Below are positions 1 to 10,025 of a stretch of DNA of 21,219 bases, piece by piece (positions within the stretch are counted from its first letter, which is position 1; every line of letters begins with the position of its first letter). Source of the stretch: Didymodactylos carnosus (taxonomy: Eukaryota > Rotifera > Eurotatoria > Philodinida > Philodinidae); assembly GCA_905250885.1 (NCBI GenBank), contig CAJNOQ010003151.1, positions 1 through 21,219 of the forward strand. Reading direction: 5' to 3'. Below the pieces are notes generated by a model, which did not search any database, was not told where the DNA came from, and worked only from the letters and a program-made list of their open reading frames with translations. Made by a program: the position numbers and the translations under genes.

Positions 1-4
1 TCGT

Positions 5-105
5 GTTAGCTAGCTATATCGCCCGATAGTAAATAACCCAATTCGAATTGCTAGCTAGGTATATCGGGTAGTATATTGAGTTAGCTAGCTAGATCGCCCG
101 ATAGT
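5..105. repeat. Three-copy short repeat (TAGCTAGCTATATCGCCCGAT type)
   Basis: A unit of about 25 bp built from TTAGCTAGCTA followed by ATCGCCCGATAGT occurs at 5-30 and 80-105. A more diverged copy, with CTAGCTAGG then TATCGGGTAGTA, lies at 50-72. Each unit is itself nearly palindromic (TAGCTA, and ATCG next to CGAT). The array may run on past the left edge of the window. No function can be assigned; it could be the end of a satellite or of a transposon. Confidence 0.6.
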
Positions 106-1583
106 CGATATTTTTTTTCTCCTTGGGCACTCTATAGTGCTTAGTGCAGACTTATTCATGTTTATTAACATTTACTTATGCCCATCCTCCAGGTCAGAAA
201 TGACGATTTTAGTCTAATCTATCGATATTGAGAAAAGTGCATGAATAAAGGGTGGCCCAGAAGTCCTGACCCGATTTGAATAATAAATTTTTCTATAGTG
301 AAACAAGTGGTTGTAAATTTGGAATGGGCTCATTCTTTTCTTAAACTGATGCTAAAATATATGGTAACAACGTGAAGGAGCCTGATTTTTGATTTAGACT
401 GTCATTCTTCTACAAGTGGCCTGAAATGAAAGCAGATGCCTAAATCTAAAATTTGATCTGTGGCGACTTTTGAATTTCGCTCCCGTTCATTTCCTGCACG
501 TATTTTAAGTCGGACCTCTGAAAATAACCCTAATTCGGTGTATTTGCCACTTATCTCTGCACGGAAAACAAAAATCAAAACTCGCCGTGGATCAAACTTT
601 AGATAAATGTCTTAGCTTCAAAATAAAAAAAGAATGAAGGTTTTATGACTAATTATCTGATACAACTTTGCTGCGCGAAAACCACATTCTAAGCAGTGAC
701 GTCATCACTTCATTAATTATAGTTCAGCGCCTTTAGCAAAACTAGTATAACACTGCAAGACGAAGTTGTACAAACCTGCTGGATATCTCATTCTGATCAG
801 AACACTCTGCTCAACGTAGCTCCATGTCTGTTAAAACGGACAACCTTAACAATTTTAATTAAAATATGAAATTTAGAAACAGATGATTTTTAGAGCTTTC
901 AGAAACCTTTTTCAAAAATCTCCAAAAACATTGAATTTTTAACAAACTGAGAAGAATTCTGAAAGATAACACTGTGGGATATTGAACCGTATGGTTACTT
1001 CAGTCTCGAAGAAAACATCAAATTCCTGACGGGGGGAGGGAGCCCCCTAACGCCAAAAATAAATACGTTCGTTTAGTTCTATACACAGCACAGCATGAAA
1101 TTGAAAAAAATACTTGAGTAAATATAACTATTCAACGAAATCAAGGTAAGGCAAAAAAACATACTGAAAATTTGGTATTTTTATACCGTCACCGTGGAAA
1201 TACAATTTGACCTATAAGAATTATTTTTAAAAGTGTGATTAACGAGTTTGGTAAACTTTATTTTGGCATTCGCGTAGATCTAAAACGGCCTCATCTCTTT
1301 TCATCTAGCAATCAGATAGATTACAATTTGTGGAAGTATATACATAGATATTATTACAGTTAAAACGTCTTTTTTTCCATTACTAAAATCTTCATCAACA
1401 TTTTTTCGTAGATTTTCTGTATCAGACCAATGGATAACGACTAAAGATCTGATAGAACGGACTAATTTTTGTACCATTATTATTAGAACCTCGCATAACT
1501 TGCTTCAATAACATTCATAAAGATCTAACTATAATTGAGATCAAGTTGCTTGTTTTCTAGTCAATAAAAAATGATATGTCATT
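106..1583. other. Gene-poor region, no coding signal
   Basis: I see no convincing exon on either strand in this stretch. Reading frames are short and broken. Around 250-273 the text GGTGGCCCAGAAGTCCTGAC resembles the terminal repeat style of mariner-type transposons, but no inverted partner is visible in the window. A G-run followed by a C-run at 1031-1049 could form a small hairpin. The rest is AT-rich and featureless to me. Confidence 0.5.
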
Positions 1584-1718
1584 GGTCGTGGGTAATTTTC
1601 CGTCTCCGCCACTTAGTAATTTTCCGCGACCTTAAAATTTCTTTCAGCATATTTTCAACCACATCATTAGCTACCCCGTTCAATTCTCCACAAAATCAGA
1701 GATTGATCAACTTTCTAC
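1584..1718. repeat. Left arm of a long inverted repeat flanking the LINE
   Basis: This stretch is the reverse complement of two separate parts of 4316-5047. Bases 1584-1628 (with GTCTCCGCCACTTAGTAAT) match the reverse complement of about 4987-5047. Bases 1629-1718 (with CCTTAAAATTTCTTTCAGCA) match the reverse complement of about 4316-4407. The roughly 580 bp between those parts in the right arm is absent here, so this arm carries an internal deletion. The similarity is close to 90% by eye. The two arms face each other across the LINE, as in a fold-back element or an inverted duplication. Confidence 0.8.
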
Positions 1719-2131
1719 GATGTTCTGTTAGAAAATACCATAGAAAATACGACAAAGCAATTATTTTTGTGGGCGACATGAATGTTAAAACAATTAAACC
1801 ATTAATATTCCAAGGATTGCGATCACTTTTAGATCTTTTTGATTTGATAAATGCTTTCTCTGTACCAACCACCACGAAAAATACGTATATTGATAACATC
1901 TTTCATTCTACCCAACCACATCCGTCTAACACTTTCACCTGTAGTGCCTTGGGTAAATCACCTCATTATATTTTATCATGCTCATTTCCGTATCTCGATC
2001 CAATACCTAATCGCACCAAAGCCATTCTCGACTTCGATCACCTTGATAAGTCTGTTCTCTATGCTAATCTATTGTCGATGAATGATCGACTATTCTGTAT
2101 TAAGGATCCAGATGATGCCTTACAGTTCTGA
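1719..2131 (+). pseudogene. LINE endonuclease fragment (APE type, C-terminal half)
   Basis: The frame reads through IIFVGDMN (about 1761-1784), which fits the conserved G-D-x-N block of AP-type retrotransposon endonucleases. It continues to TYIDNIF (about 1879-1900), like the T-x-I-D block, and to a degraded S-D-H block seen here as SPHYIL. These enzymes nick target DNA so that reverse transcription can start on the free 3' end. The N-terminal catalytic part is missing. The open frame begins upstream at 1571, but its first 50 or so residues come from the inverted-repeat arm and not from the LINE. The frame stops at TGA 2129-2131 and resumes in the same frame after it, so this is an in-frame nonsense mutation. 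Confidence 0.8.
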
Positions 2132-4112
2132 ATTGAGCAAGTCATCTCCTCGACCGAAATCTCTATTCCAGTTAAAATAGTTCCTCTTGTTCAACAACGC
2201 ACCCTTCGCCTTTCGAGGCAGACGAGATTCCTTCAACGTAAAAGAGACGGTGCCTTCTGTAAATCGAAATACAAAAACCAGTCTCCTCGGCTATTTAAAA
2301 TTTACAAAAATATTAGAAACTTGTCAATTCAATCTGTTCATAGAGATAAAAACAGGTTATTTCAATCAATAATGAAAACATTTTCATGTAGTAAACGTTT
2401 CTGGACACATATAAATAAATACAGGAATACAGAGTGTGATTTACCAGTCACTCTTAGACATAACACTACTCTTGCAACTGACGATCAGTCTAAAGCATAA
2501 CTGTTGTCTGACTACTTTGAAACTAATTTTGCTACAACTCAAGGGCCGTCATATTTACCGCTCTCAACCTCTACTAACTGTAACTTCTCAATTGTTGTGC
2601 GATGTCAAATTCGATGTAGCTGATGTTTTCACCTCTATTTCCGGTTTAAAAAATAAAAGTTCTGTTGGGATTGACGGTATATCGATAAAATTTCTGCCGA
2701 TATAATTGTTCCTCAGTTGCACCATATCTTTTCCTTATCTCTTCAAGCTGGTGTTTTCCCTTCTTTATGGAAACAATCCTTAATCAAGGCCATTCACAAA
2801 AAAGAAAGTAAACTTTTAGTCTCTAATTATAGACCAATCTCGTTGATTTCCAATGTCAGTAAAATTCTTGAAAAATTAATTCATAAACACCTGCTTTCGT
2901 TCTTGACATCTACTAACTTTTTCTCGTCTAATCAATTTGGTTTCTCTTAATTACTCACAATATTTATCAGCATCCGAATAACCGACGCAAAATTGTTGGC
3001 ATTGGGTTCGATTTTGAGAAAGCGTTTGATCGCCTCATCATATTTTACTAAAGAAACTCTCATCCGCCGGCATCTCTGGTTCTCTTTTCGACTGGTTCAA
3101 ATCCTATCTTACAGGAAGGACATAAAAAGTTGTAGTAGGTGAAGTCGCTTCTCTTTCTGTTTCTGTTAGTTCCAGAATTCCTCAAGGGTCAATCCTTGGC
3201 CCATTACTTACTTTATCTCATATTTATAAATGACTTAGCACAATCGTTAGCTTCTCCCCTATTAACATCCCTTTTCTCTGACGACCTATTCCTACTCTGC
3301 GATCTGGATGAGGCTCAATCTTGTATTGACGAGGTAATTTACTGATGTGACGCTAACTTCGTTGGTCTCAATATAAAAAAAATGCGAGTGGATAATCTTT
3401 TCTACTTTACCTAATACCTATCCATCTATGTCACTTACTATTAACGATATAGAAATTGAACGCTCAACAGTCATAAAATTACTTGGCATGAGACTTTTTC
3501 ATGACCTGACTTGGAAACGCCACTTGGAACATATTGCATCTAATTGTACAATGATGTTTGGGATCTATTTCTCATGTGTTTAGGGATGCTCCACCTTCGT
3601 TACGTCTTTATTTGTATAAAACTTGTGTTCGCCCGGCTTTGGAGTATGGTTGTATCATTTATTACTCATCCTATTGCACTCACTTATCTGTATTAGACAA
3701 AGTACAGGATCTAGCATGTAGAATCATACTATGAGACTATGTATCCTCTTCTACTATCCTTTCAAGTCAGTTAAATTTACCACCATTATCCTCGCGGAGA
3801 AAATTTTCACGTTTAGTTTATTTCTATAAATTTTACCGGTTGCAGTGCCCTTTCTCATAGCAGTCTTACTAGTCGTCTATCCACTCGATCGAGTCACGTC
3901 GTCACGATCGTCACGATCGAGACGATCGTCAAACTGAGAGAAACTCACATAACAAACGGGTCCAGCGCAAGAACTTCACCTTAAAATCTGCTCCCGGTTG
4001 TTTTGTACCGAAAACTTTAGAGGACTGGAACAAATTACCTTGTACTGTTGTTCATCCGAATACGCTAAGAGCATTTTCAACTGTATTAAAACAACATCTT
4101 TTTACTGTCTAA
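2132..4112 (+). pseudogene. LINE reverse transcriptase, broken by stops and frameshifts
   Basis: Reverse transcriptase blocks appear in the expected order over several frames: NYRPISLISNVSKILEKLIH (about 2826-2885), then SSNQFGFS (2927-2950), FDFEKAFDR carrying the motif A aspartate (about 3008-3034), PQGSILGPLL (about 3180-3210), INDLAQSL (about 3226-3250), and the active site FSDD at 3274-3285, where many relatives have FADD. Downstream are LLGMRLFHDLTWKRHLEHI (about 3480-3535), VRPALEYGC (about 3629-3655) and LEDWNKLP near 4020-4045, typical of Jockey/CR1-group C-terminal regions. There is an in-frame TAA near 2500, with frameshifts near 2530-2700, 2950-3010, 3110-3180 and later. A GATCG-rich stutter at about 3885-3935 is extra. 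No functional protein can be made from this copy. Confidence 0.87.
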
Positions 4113-4315
4113 ATTTTTGCTATGTTGTGTCCGTGTGTGAGTTTTTATTTTATCTGGTGTTACATTCAAACAAGCTCTAGCTTTCTTGTAATTTCCTTGT
4201 GTTCTTTACAAAAATAAATTCATTCACTCATTCATTCACAGATCGAAAACTCAGCATCAAAGCAAAAATTTTCTACGAATTTATATTCGTAATATTAAAA
4301 AGCCTTTAACTCGTG

Positions 4316-5047
4316 GTAGAAAGTTAGTCAACCTCTGATTTCGTGGAGAATTGAACGGGCTAACTAATGATGTGGTTGAAAATATGCTGAAAGAAATTTT
4401 AAGGTCACCAGGTTGTCTAGAAACCCAGGTTTTTCAGAAATCTCTGTATCAAGATCCTGAGATGGTACCTCAATCTTCTTTGAAGATCTGGATAGAACTC
4501 GACGAGATCTTTCATTTGAGACTAGACTGAAGGTTCTACATTAGGGAATGTGGCTTCAGCATCGTTTACAAGTTAGGGGAAACCCGCTTGAAAACAGCGG
4601 AAAATGCTCATTTTCGCTGTGAGAGTAATTTGCACATAACGTTTTTCCCTAGTAAGATAGCACCTGCAGTTTTTACCATTGGATTCAGCATGCAAAACTG
4701 CTTCAGTTGATGCGTGTCTCGTTATTTGTGTCAAAAGCGGATGTAATGATGATAGGTATCGTATGGATTAAGCCTTTTACGTTTGCTCTTATAATAATCA
4801 ATTACATTTTCTTATATAATTATGATTATTCAAGCTTGAGTCAACTTTTCTCGTATTAGTATGTTTTTCTAATTTTGTGGAATCATAAAAATACTATTTT
4901 TCTAGGTCAAAAATGATTTAGTGCAGAAATAAATTTCGTGTTTTGGGCGGAGGCGAAAATTTACTAAAATTTTAGTGGAATTTCTAGCGGCGGAAAATTA
5001 CTAAGTGGCGTAGGCGGAAAGGCGGAGACGAAAAATTATCCACAACC
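4316..5047. repeat. Right arm of the long inverted repeat flanking the LINE
   Basis: This is the fuller copy of the arm at 1584-1718, in inverse orientation. Near its outer end it carries several GGCGGA/GAAAATTACTAA blocks (about 4946-5035). It also holds an open stretch at 4339-4530 (61 codons, plus strand, no ATG until 4384) with reasonable amino-acid composition but no family I recognise, and a hairpin at 4594-4620 (ACAGCG, G bulge, AAAATG). The 60-70 bp between the LINE tail and 4316 has no match in the left arm. I read it as one half of an old DNA transposon or fold-back element. Confidence 0.75.
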
Positions 5048-5547
5048 TATGTTACTTCAACGTAAAATTAAGTTTATTTTCTACACACATCTGACGAAAT
5101 AAAAATCATAACAAAATATATCTACATGAATTTCAAAAAAACCTTTCTTTTAGAAGAATAGTAAAATAGAATGAATATCGCTTCAGAAATGAACATCATT
5201 CTAGAGAATATAATAAAAAATACCGGGCTAAAAGAGCAGGATTAATAAAATATTTCCATATGGAATTGTAGAAAATATGCCCATCTTCTTGAGTAAAACA
5301 TTCAGAAAATATACAGTAGAAAAAGTGAATAACTCTAATCAAAACAACAACAACATGCAGACATGTACAATATAAATTTCTTGATCAAAAAAAAGTACTA
5401 CTGCATCTAAACAAACTGTTTCGATAACAATATTTATATACAACTGACTAGGCAGAATCTATCACTTATTTAGTCACTAAGTAAGTTTCATTTAATCAAC
5501 AATAGAGAGAAATTTTGAGCCTTTTTGTTCGAATAGTTTCAATCGTT
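5048..5547. other. Intergenic / 3' flank of the minus-strand gene
   Basis: AT-rich DNA with no exon-like stretch. It lies downstream of the stop codon of the gene at 5548-7063 and probably contains its 3' untranslated region. A minus-strand AATAAA at about 5070-5075 is a possible but distant polyadenylation signal. Confidence 0.5.
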
Positions 5548-7063
5548 TTATCCAAAATTAAAATCCATGTCATCCACTCGATCAAGTGAATATTGTTCAC
5601 GTTTTGTTTTTGACCATTTTGATATATCGTATTGATCACCGCCTACTTGTCGTCCAGATGAATAATTTGCATATTCTTCTAAAAACTCAAATTCTTCTTC
5701 ATCATCATCAAGTTCACCAAGTTCCATTTGATTTGCTTCACGTAATATTTTTATTAAATCTTTATCTTTCTTATTATCAAATAACTGATTTAAATCAATC
5801 TCAACATTTTCAACAAATAAACACCAATTTCGATAGATAATTGATAGTATTTTTGTATATACTGTACTCGTATCGCCTACTGTCGACATAGGATAACCAA
5901 TTTTAATTGCACGTTCAAGAACAAATTTAAAATTTGGAATTTGTGACAATATTTTCTTTAGCGATTTCTCCATTGATTTTTTTAGTGCTTCGTCTTTCTT
6001 CTGTAATGTTAACATTGGTTTTGGTAATAAATTTTGGCATATGGTCACATAACAAGCACCAATAACACGCATGAACTGTTGAAATCGATCACCTACCAAA
6101 ATAGAAATAAAAAAAAGATTTTCGATTTCTGTTTTGTCTCGTATTTAGATCCATTTAATATCAATCAACTGTTAGTCAAATTCTGTGTTGCTGTCATAAA
6201 TAGAAACCTCAGTTCATCTTTGCTTTTCTACTCCTAGTTTAACCCACTAATTTCTCAAAAGAAGATTATTACCATCATCAATACTTGGCATATCGTCAGC
6301 ATAATCAAGTACAATATTTAATGCTTCAATTCGACGAAATGCATTAACATAATTGACATCATCTTTCCTTTGTTTTGAAGTAATTGTGTGTGTGTAAAAT
6401 AATGTTGTTATATCTTTAATACAATTTTCAACAGCCTCAAGTTGACCTGAAAAGAAACAAATAGAGTTAGTAGATCAAAACGTTCCTTAATTACCTACCA
6501 TAACCATTAAAATCGTTATAAATATATAAACCATAATTATCAGGACTACAATGACTGATTTGTTTGCAATATTTTGTTGACCAAAAATCAGCTGTTTTTG
6601 AAATTATAAATTCTTCATTGTTTGATCCGATTTTATAAACAATATAATCTTTTTTGTGTCCTATTAATGGTTGTGCTTTGTTTGATAACGATTGTTCATT
6701 TGATTCTTTTGCTTCATCAACAGCATTATCTTTTGATTCATTTTCTTGATCTACAGCATTATATTTTGATTCATTTTCTTCATCACTACTTCCACTAGGA
6801 ATGATCTCTTTATTTTTCTTTTCTTTTACATAACCACCTTTATTTTCTTTATCATCGTCGTCGTCATCGACTGATTGTTTCTTGTTCACTGCTGTTTTTC
6901 TCATTCGTATATTTGAAGTTTTGGGTTTTATTGTCGGTGATGATGGCTTTTCAGTATTTGTTGATGATCGTGTTATTCGTTTTTCAACTACAGGCAACGA
7001 GCGTGCTACTCGTTTATTCGTTACGAGAACACTAACAGATTCTGAACTTTTTCGTTTGGACAT
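5548..7063 (-). CDS. Three-exon gene, acidic protein of 427 residues, unknown function
   Basis: Exons on the minus strand are 7063-6499, 6446-6273 and 6092-5548. Introns of 52 and 180 nt have GT...AG ends and both are phase 1, giving an uninterrupted 427-residue product from the ATG at 7063. Residues 1-60 are Lys/Arg/Ser-rich and look like a nuclear localisation region. Residues 65-71 are a run of Asp, and 94-120 carry an imperfect repeat of ENESKxNAVD. From about 138 the protein looks folded (DYIVYKIGSNNEEF and then mostly helical sequence). It ends with an acidic patch (ELDDDEEEFEFLEEY) and a charged tail. There is no signal peptide or clear membrane segment, and I recognise no family. The start is chosen because the basic N-terminus begins there and no earlier in-frame ATG is seen. 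A nuclear or chromatin-linked role is only a guess from composition. A MITE-like element lies 41 bp upstream. Confidence 0.82.
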
Positions 7064-7104
7064 ATGATATTTTCTAAAAAAAAGTCAGTTTCAAACTAAT
7101 ACCC

Positions 7105-7368
7105 ATGGAATAATTTAAAGAGGCTAATGATCGTTAGAATGCGTTAAATATGAAAATAATCAAATATTTCATATTTAACGTATTTAAACGGGTTAAATTT
7201 CCAAACTTAACGCGATCGAATGTGATTTCGAAAAACATACGATGAAAACTGTGTTCACACTCGCTTAACTTCTAAATTTAACTGAAGTAAGAGAACTGGA
7301 TTAAACCGTTAAATGTTTCATATTTAAAGCGTTCTAACGATCGTTAGCCGTTTCAAATTATTTCATCG
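7105..7368. mobile_element. MITE-like inverted-repeat element in a promoter region
   Basis: The ends at 7105-7155 and 7316-7368 are inverted copies of about 46-50 bp with roughly six differences, sharing GGCTAAYGATCGTTAGAAYG and TTAAATATGAAA. Inside the left end is a perfect 14-bp hairpin (CGTTAAATATGAAA at 7142-7155 against 7167-7180). The interior has no coding capacity. Size and structure match a non-autonomous DNA transposon. I could not fix the target-site duplication. It fills most of the gap between the ATG at 7063 (minus strand) and the ATG at 7512 (plus strand), so it may affect both promoters. Confidence 0.75.
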
Positions 7369-7511
7369 ATAGTTGAGAAACGATAAAACTGATGTTAATT
7401 TTTCTTATAATTTAACGTAACTCGAAACTAACTATATTACAGAGAAATTTTACTTCTACAGAATAAGAAACTAAACATATCGAAACACAAACCTGTACAA
7501 CTATATTGTTT

Positions 7512-8761
7512 ATGGAAGATCCCAATGCTTGGAATGATCAATCATCCAAAGATTTCTATTTGCATGGTGAAAAAAAATACTTTTTCTTCAAAAACTTGTG
7601 AGAAGCATAACCACTGGGTATGAATAAACGAGATTAAATCTATTCCACGCAGTAACGAAGACGTAGAAGAGCAGCGTTACTCCAAAGTGTAATTTTAACC
7701 GGTTGAAATCTATTTATCACACAAAATACTGACCAGCGTCGTAAATCACCCTCATATGCACAACCTGGGTCTTAATCGTTCCATACGGCAAATCGAATTG
7801 TGAAGACAAACGGCACAGACTGAAACTACTCGATGTTCCTCACAGTTGAGTTACAATGTCAGTCCTCGGTTCGAAAATGAAGCGAACATCGGACTTGACC
7901 AGTGAAGTGTGACGTGTTACAAAGCGGAAGAAAATGAAAAAGACTTCCGTTTTCTTTCGTCATTTTGTAACACTCAAATATAAAATGTCATTTTTGTATA
8001 CTATGTGAAAGTCAATTGTCACATTTGCTCTGTAGACATTATTGCTAAAGAAACTAGACGGCAATCACGCCAGCGAGAGTTGCAAATGCAGTGCGAAGTT
8101 AATAACATACAGCAGTCGTGCCATATTGATGAAGAAAGTGTAGATTACTTGCATAATTATGTGAGGTTCAAATAATGATTTATCAGTCTGAAACAAAGAT
8201 CATCGCTGGGCAAAGTTTTTCACCCTACGCGACTTGTCAGAAAATTACTCAGAACTTTTTGGCTTTATAGCTTATTTATTATTAATTCAAACACACAGTT
8301 CCATATTCGCGTTTAAAATTTTAGTGTATCCCTTCGAGTTCCCGAGAAAATCGTTACAGAAAATGCCACTTTTTTAGAAAGGAAAAACTCAGTTTATTAC
8401 TATAATGCGGTATTGCTTCGCACCGCATTAAATAAAGTACAGCAAAAAAGTAGATAGTTCGAACATGTGCTTTTAGAAAAGTAATCATTTTACTGAGTTT
8501 GCTCCTTTTTCAAACTATTTCTCTCCAGCGCTCTCATTACCTTCTTCAAATCCTTTGTTGCCTACACTTCCAGAGGGACAACGTAAATGGAAAAGAAAAA
8601 CTAATCTTGTTTTAAACGATTTTACAGAAGTAAATGGTAGTTTATATCAATCTATACATACAGTAAGCCATGGTTATGCTTCTCTAGGTTGTTTGTTGCT
8701 CATATTCAATACATTCTTTTTGGGATTTTTCTTCATTTTCTCATCCTGCGAACACAAATAG
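7512..8761 (+). CDS. Two-exon gene model, small protein with one C-terminal hydrophobic segment
   Basis: Exon 1 is 7512-7566, with the first residues MEDPNAWNDQSSKDFYLH. Exon 2 is 8529-8761, after the acceptor TTTCTCTCCAG. The 962-nt intron starts with GTGAAA and is phase 1 on both sides, giving 95 residues. The middle is Pro/Ser-rich and then basic (EGQRKWKRKTNLVLNDFTE). The end is hydrophobic (about residues 70-90, CLLLIF...FFFIFSS), as in a tail-anchored or single-pass membrane protein. A competing model has a 58-nt intron, 8629-8686 (GTAAAT...CTCTAG), which changes the C-terminus and removes the hydrophobic segment; another possible donor lies at about 8661 (GTAAGC). More exons could follow, but I see none. 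I do not recognise the family. Possible poly(A) signals AATAAA lie at about 9089 and 9130. It could also be a remnant. Confidence 0.42.
7914..7973. repeat. Imperfect palindrome inside the 7567-8528 intron
   Basis: GTGTTACAAA at 7914 is mirrored by TTTGTAACAC ending at 7973. The inner parts (GGAAGAAAATG against CATTTT and TTCTTTCGTC, CGGAAG against CTTCCG) also pair imperfectly. It is a roughly 60-bp fold-back and probably a transposon remnant. Confidence 0.55.
8404..8429. repeat. Short perfect hairpin
   Basis: AATGCGGT at 8404-8411 pairs perfectly with ACCGCATT at 8422-8429 across a 10-base loop. It lies in the long intron of the plus-strand model, and no function is apparent. Confidence 0.5.
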
Positions 8762-10025
8762 TAGAGAACTAGCAAATAAGGCGATATCTCTTCTCGCATA
8801 TACATGTCTTTCTTTTTGATCGACGTGTTGAGACGAAGAACCCCCCTCCCCGCACATGGGATCTGTTATGTGATGAAAGAGATATTTCCTTAATTGCTCG
8901 TTCTCTGTACTTTCGCCACTTTCACATTTCGCACACATTGAGGCCGGGGCGTCAGTTGATTTCTTATATAAATATAAACTGCAAATACAAAATTTACGGA
9001 TTAACAAAATATAATGAATGGTTATGAAAACGGAAGGCGCGAGAAAACGAAAAGAAGAATTGTCTTTTCTTTTCCTTTTAGGCGTAATAGAATAAATAGC
9101 CAGATTATATATACGATAGACGAAAAAGAATAAAAACTCTTACTGTGATGAACTGTCACATGTTAGATAAAACGCAAAAGATTGACGAACAATCTCATCT
9201 TTAGATGAAACAGTAACAGATAGACAAAAGCTAAAACTTAACCAATTAGTTAGTTAGATGTAAGTCGCGGGTATCACTATATATCACACTTGATGTTTAG
9301 CTGTTAGTCCAGCATATTCTGACCTCAGCTGTCTTTTTAAACTGAACTTAAAGAAGAAGGCTAGAGTCATTAATATAATGCTGGCGCTCACCAATTGTAT
9401 AATGAGAAGAGAGCGTCACCACTGATTGAGTAAACTGTAGAATACATAAAAATTTTAGAGTTAAACCATAAAGCACTTATCAGGTACCTGTCTATTCCTT
9501 ATGGAAGTCACATATCAGCGACAGAAAAACAAAGTTCATACAGAGGAAAAGTGCACGGGGAAAAGTGCTTTTTCGTATTTAGCATACTCGATAACCTACC
9601 TATAACTATACTTTCATTTGCTTTTTTAATGTTCAAATAACAGTACTGGAACAATACATCATCTAATTGATCTTTTACTTATGCATGTTGAAGAGACGAC
9701 AAAGGTTTATTTTCTAAAATAGCATGCAACAGAAAAAAACAGGGGATATCACTGCGAAAAAGTATATCTAGAAATATATCACATAACAAAAAAATTGAAA
9801 AACTATTGAGAAATTGTAAATCGGAAAAAACTAACGTACGTTACAAAATACATAGACACAGAAAACATATAATATCGGTTAACAAAAATTGATATGTAAC
9901 AAAATAAAAGTTAACTGTAATACATAAGAACATTATATTCTTATCTGTTGCTTTCAATTAAATAAATGTGTTCATTGATAACACTCACATGTCCCACAGT
10001 TGAATAGTGTACATATTTCGCTGCT
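8762..10025. other. Gene-poor intergenic region
   Basis: AT-rich DNA between the 3' end of the plus-strand model and the 3' end of the long minus-strand gene, a convergent arrangement. I found no exon with splice sites on either strand. It contains a C-run (8841-8853), candidate plus-strand AATAAA signals at about 9089 and 9130, and a minus-strand AATAAA at about 9706-9711. Confidence 0.5.

Larger units (their letters stand above)
1719..4240 (+). mobile_element. Decayed non-LTR retrotransposon (LINE, Jockey/CR1-like)
   Basis: The segment encodes, in order, the C-terminal part of an APE-type endonuclease, a linker, a reverse transcriptase and a C-terminal region ending in a WNKLP motif, then a short 3' region and an ATTCACTCATTCATT tail at 4218-4240. 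A short-tandem tail and this domain order are typical of Jockey/CR1-group LINEs. The 5' end is truncated inside the endonuclease, and any ORF1 is missing. Several in-frame stops and frameshifts show that it is dead. I could not identify a convincing target-site duplication. It sits between inverted arms at 1584-1718 and 4316-5047, so it probably inserted into, or was captured by, that older repeat. Confidence 0.88.

Noticed and set aside
1031-1049. G-quadruplex from the GGGGGGAGGG run
   Set aside because: Only two usable G-runs are present; a small hairpin with the following C-run is more likely.
1571-1718. N-terminal 50 residues of the open frame that runs into the LINE endonuclease
   Set aside because: The DNA is part of the inverted-repeat arm, so this frame is chance read-through into the LINE.
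8741-9007. Minus-strand 88-codon frame
   Set aside because: No splice partners or recognisable protein pattern; it overlaps the end of the plus-strand model.
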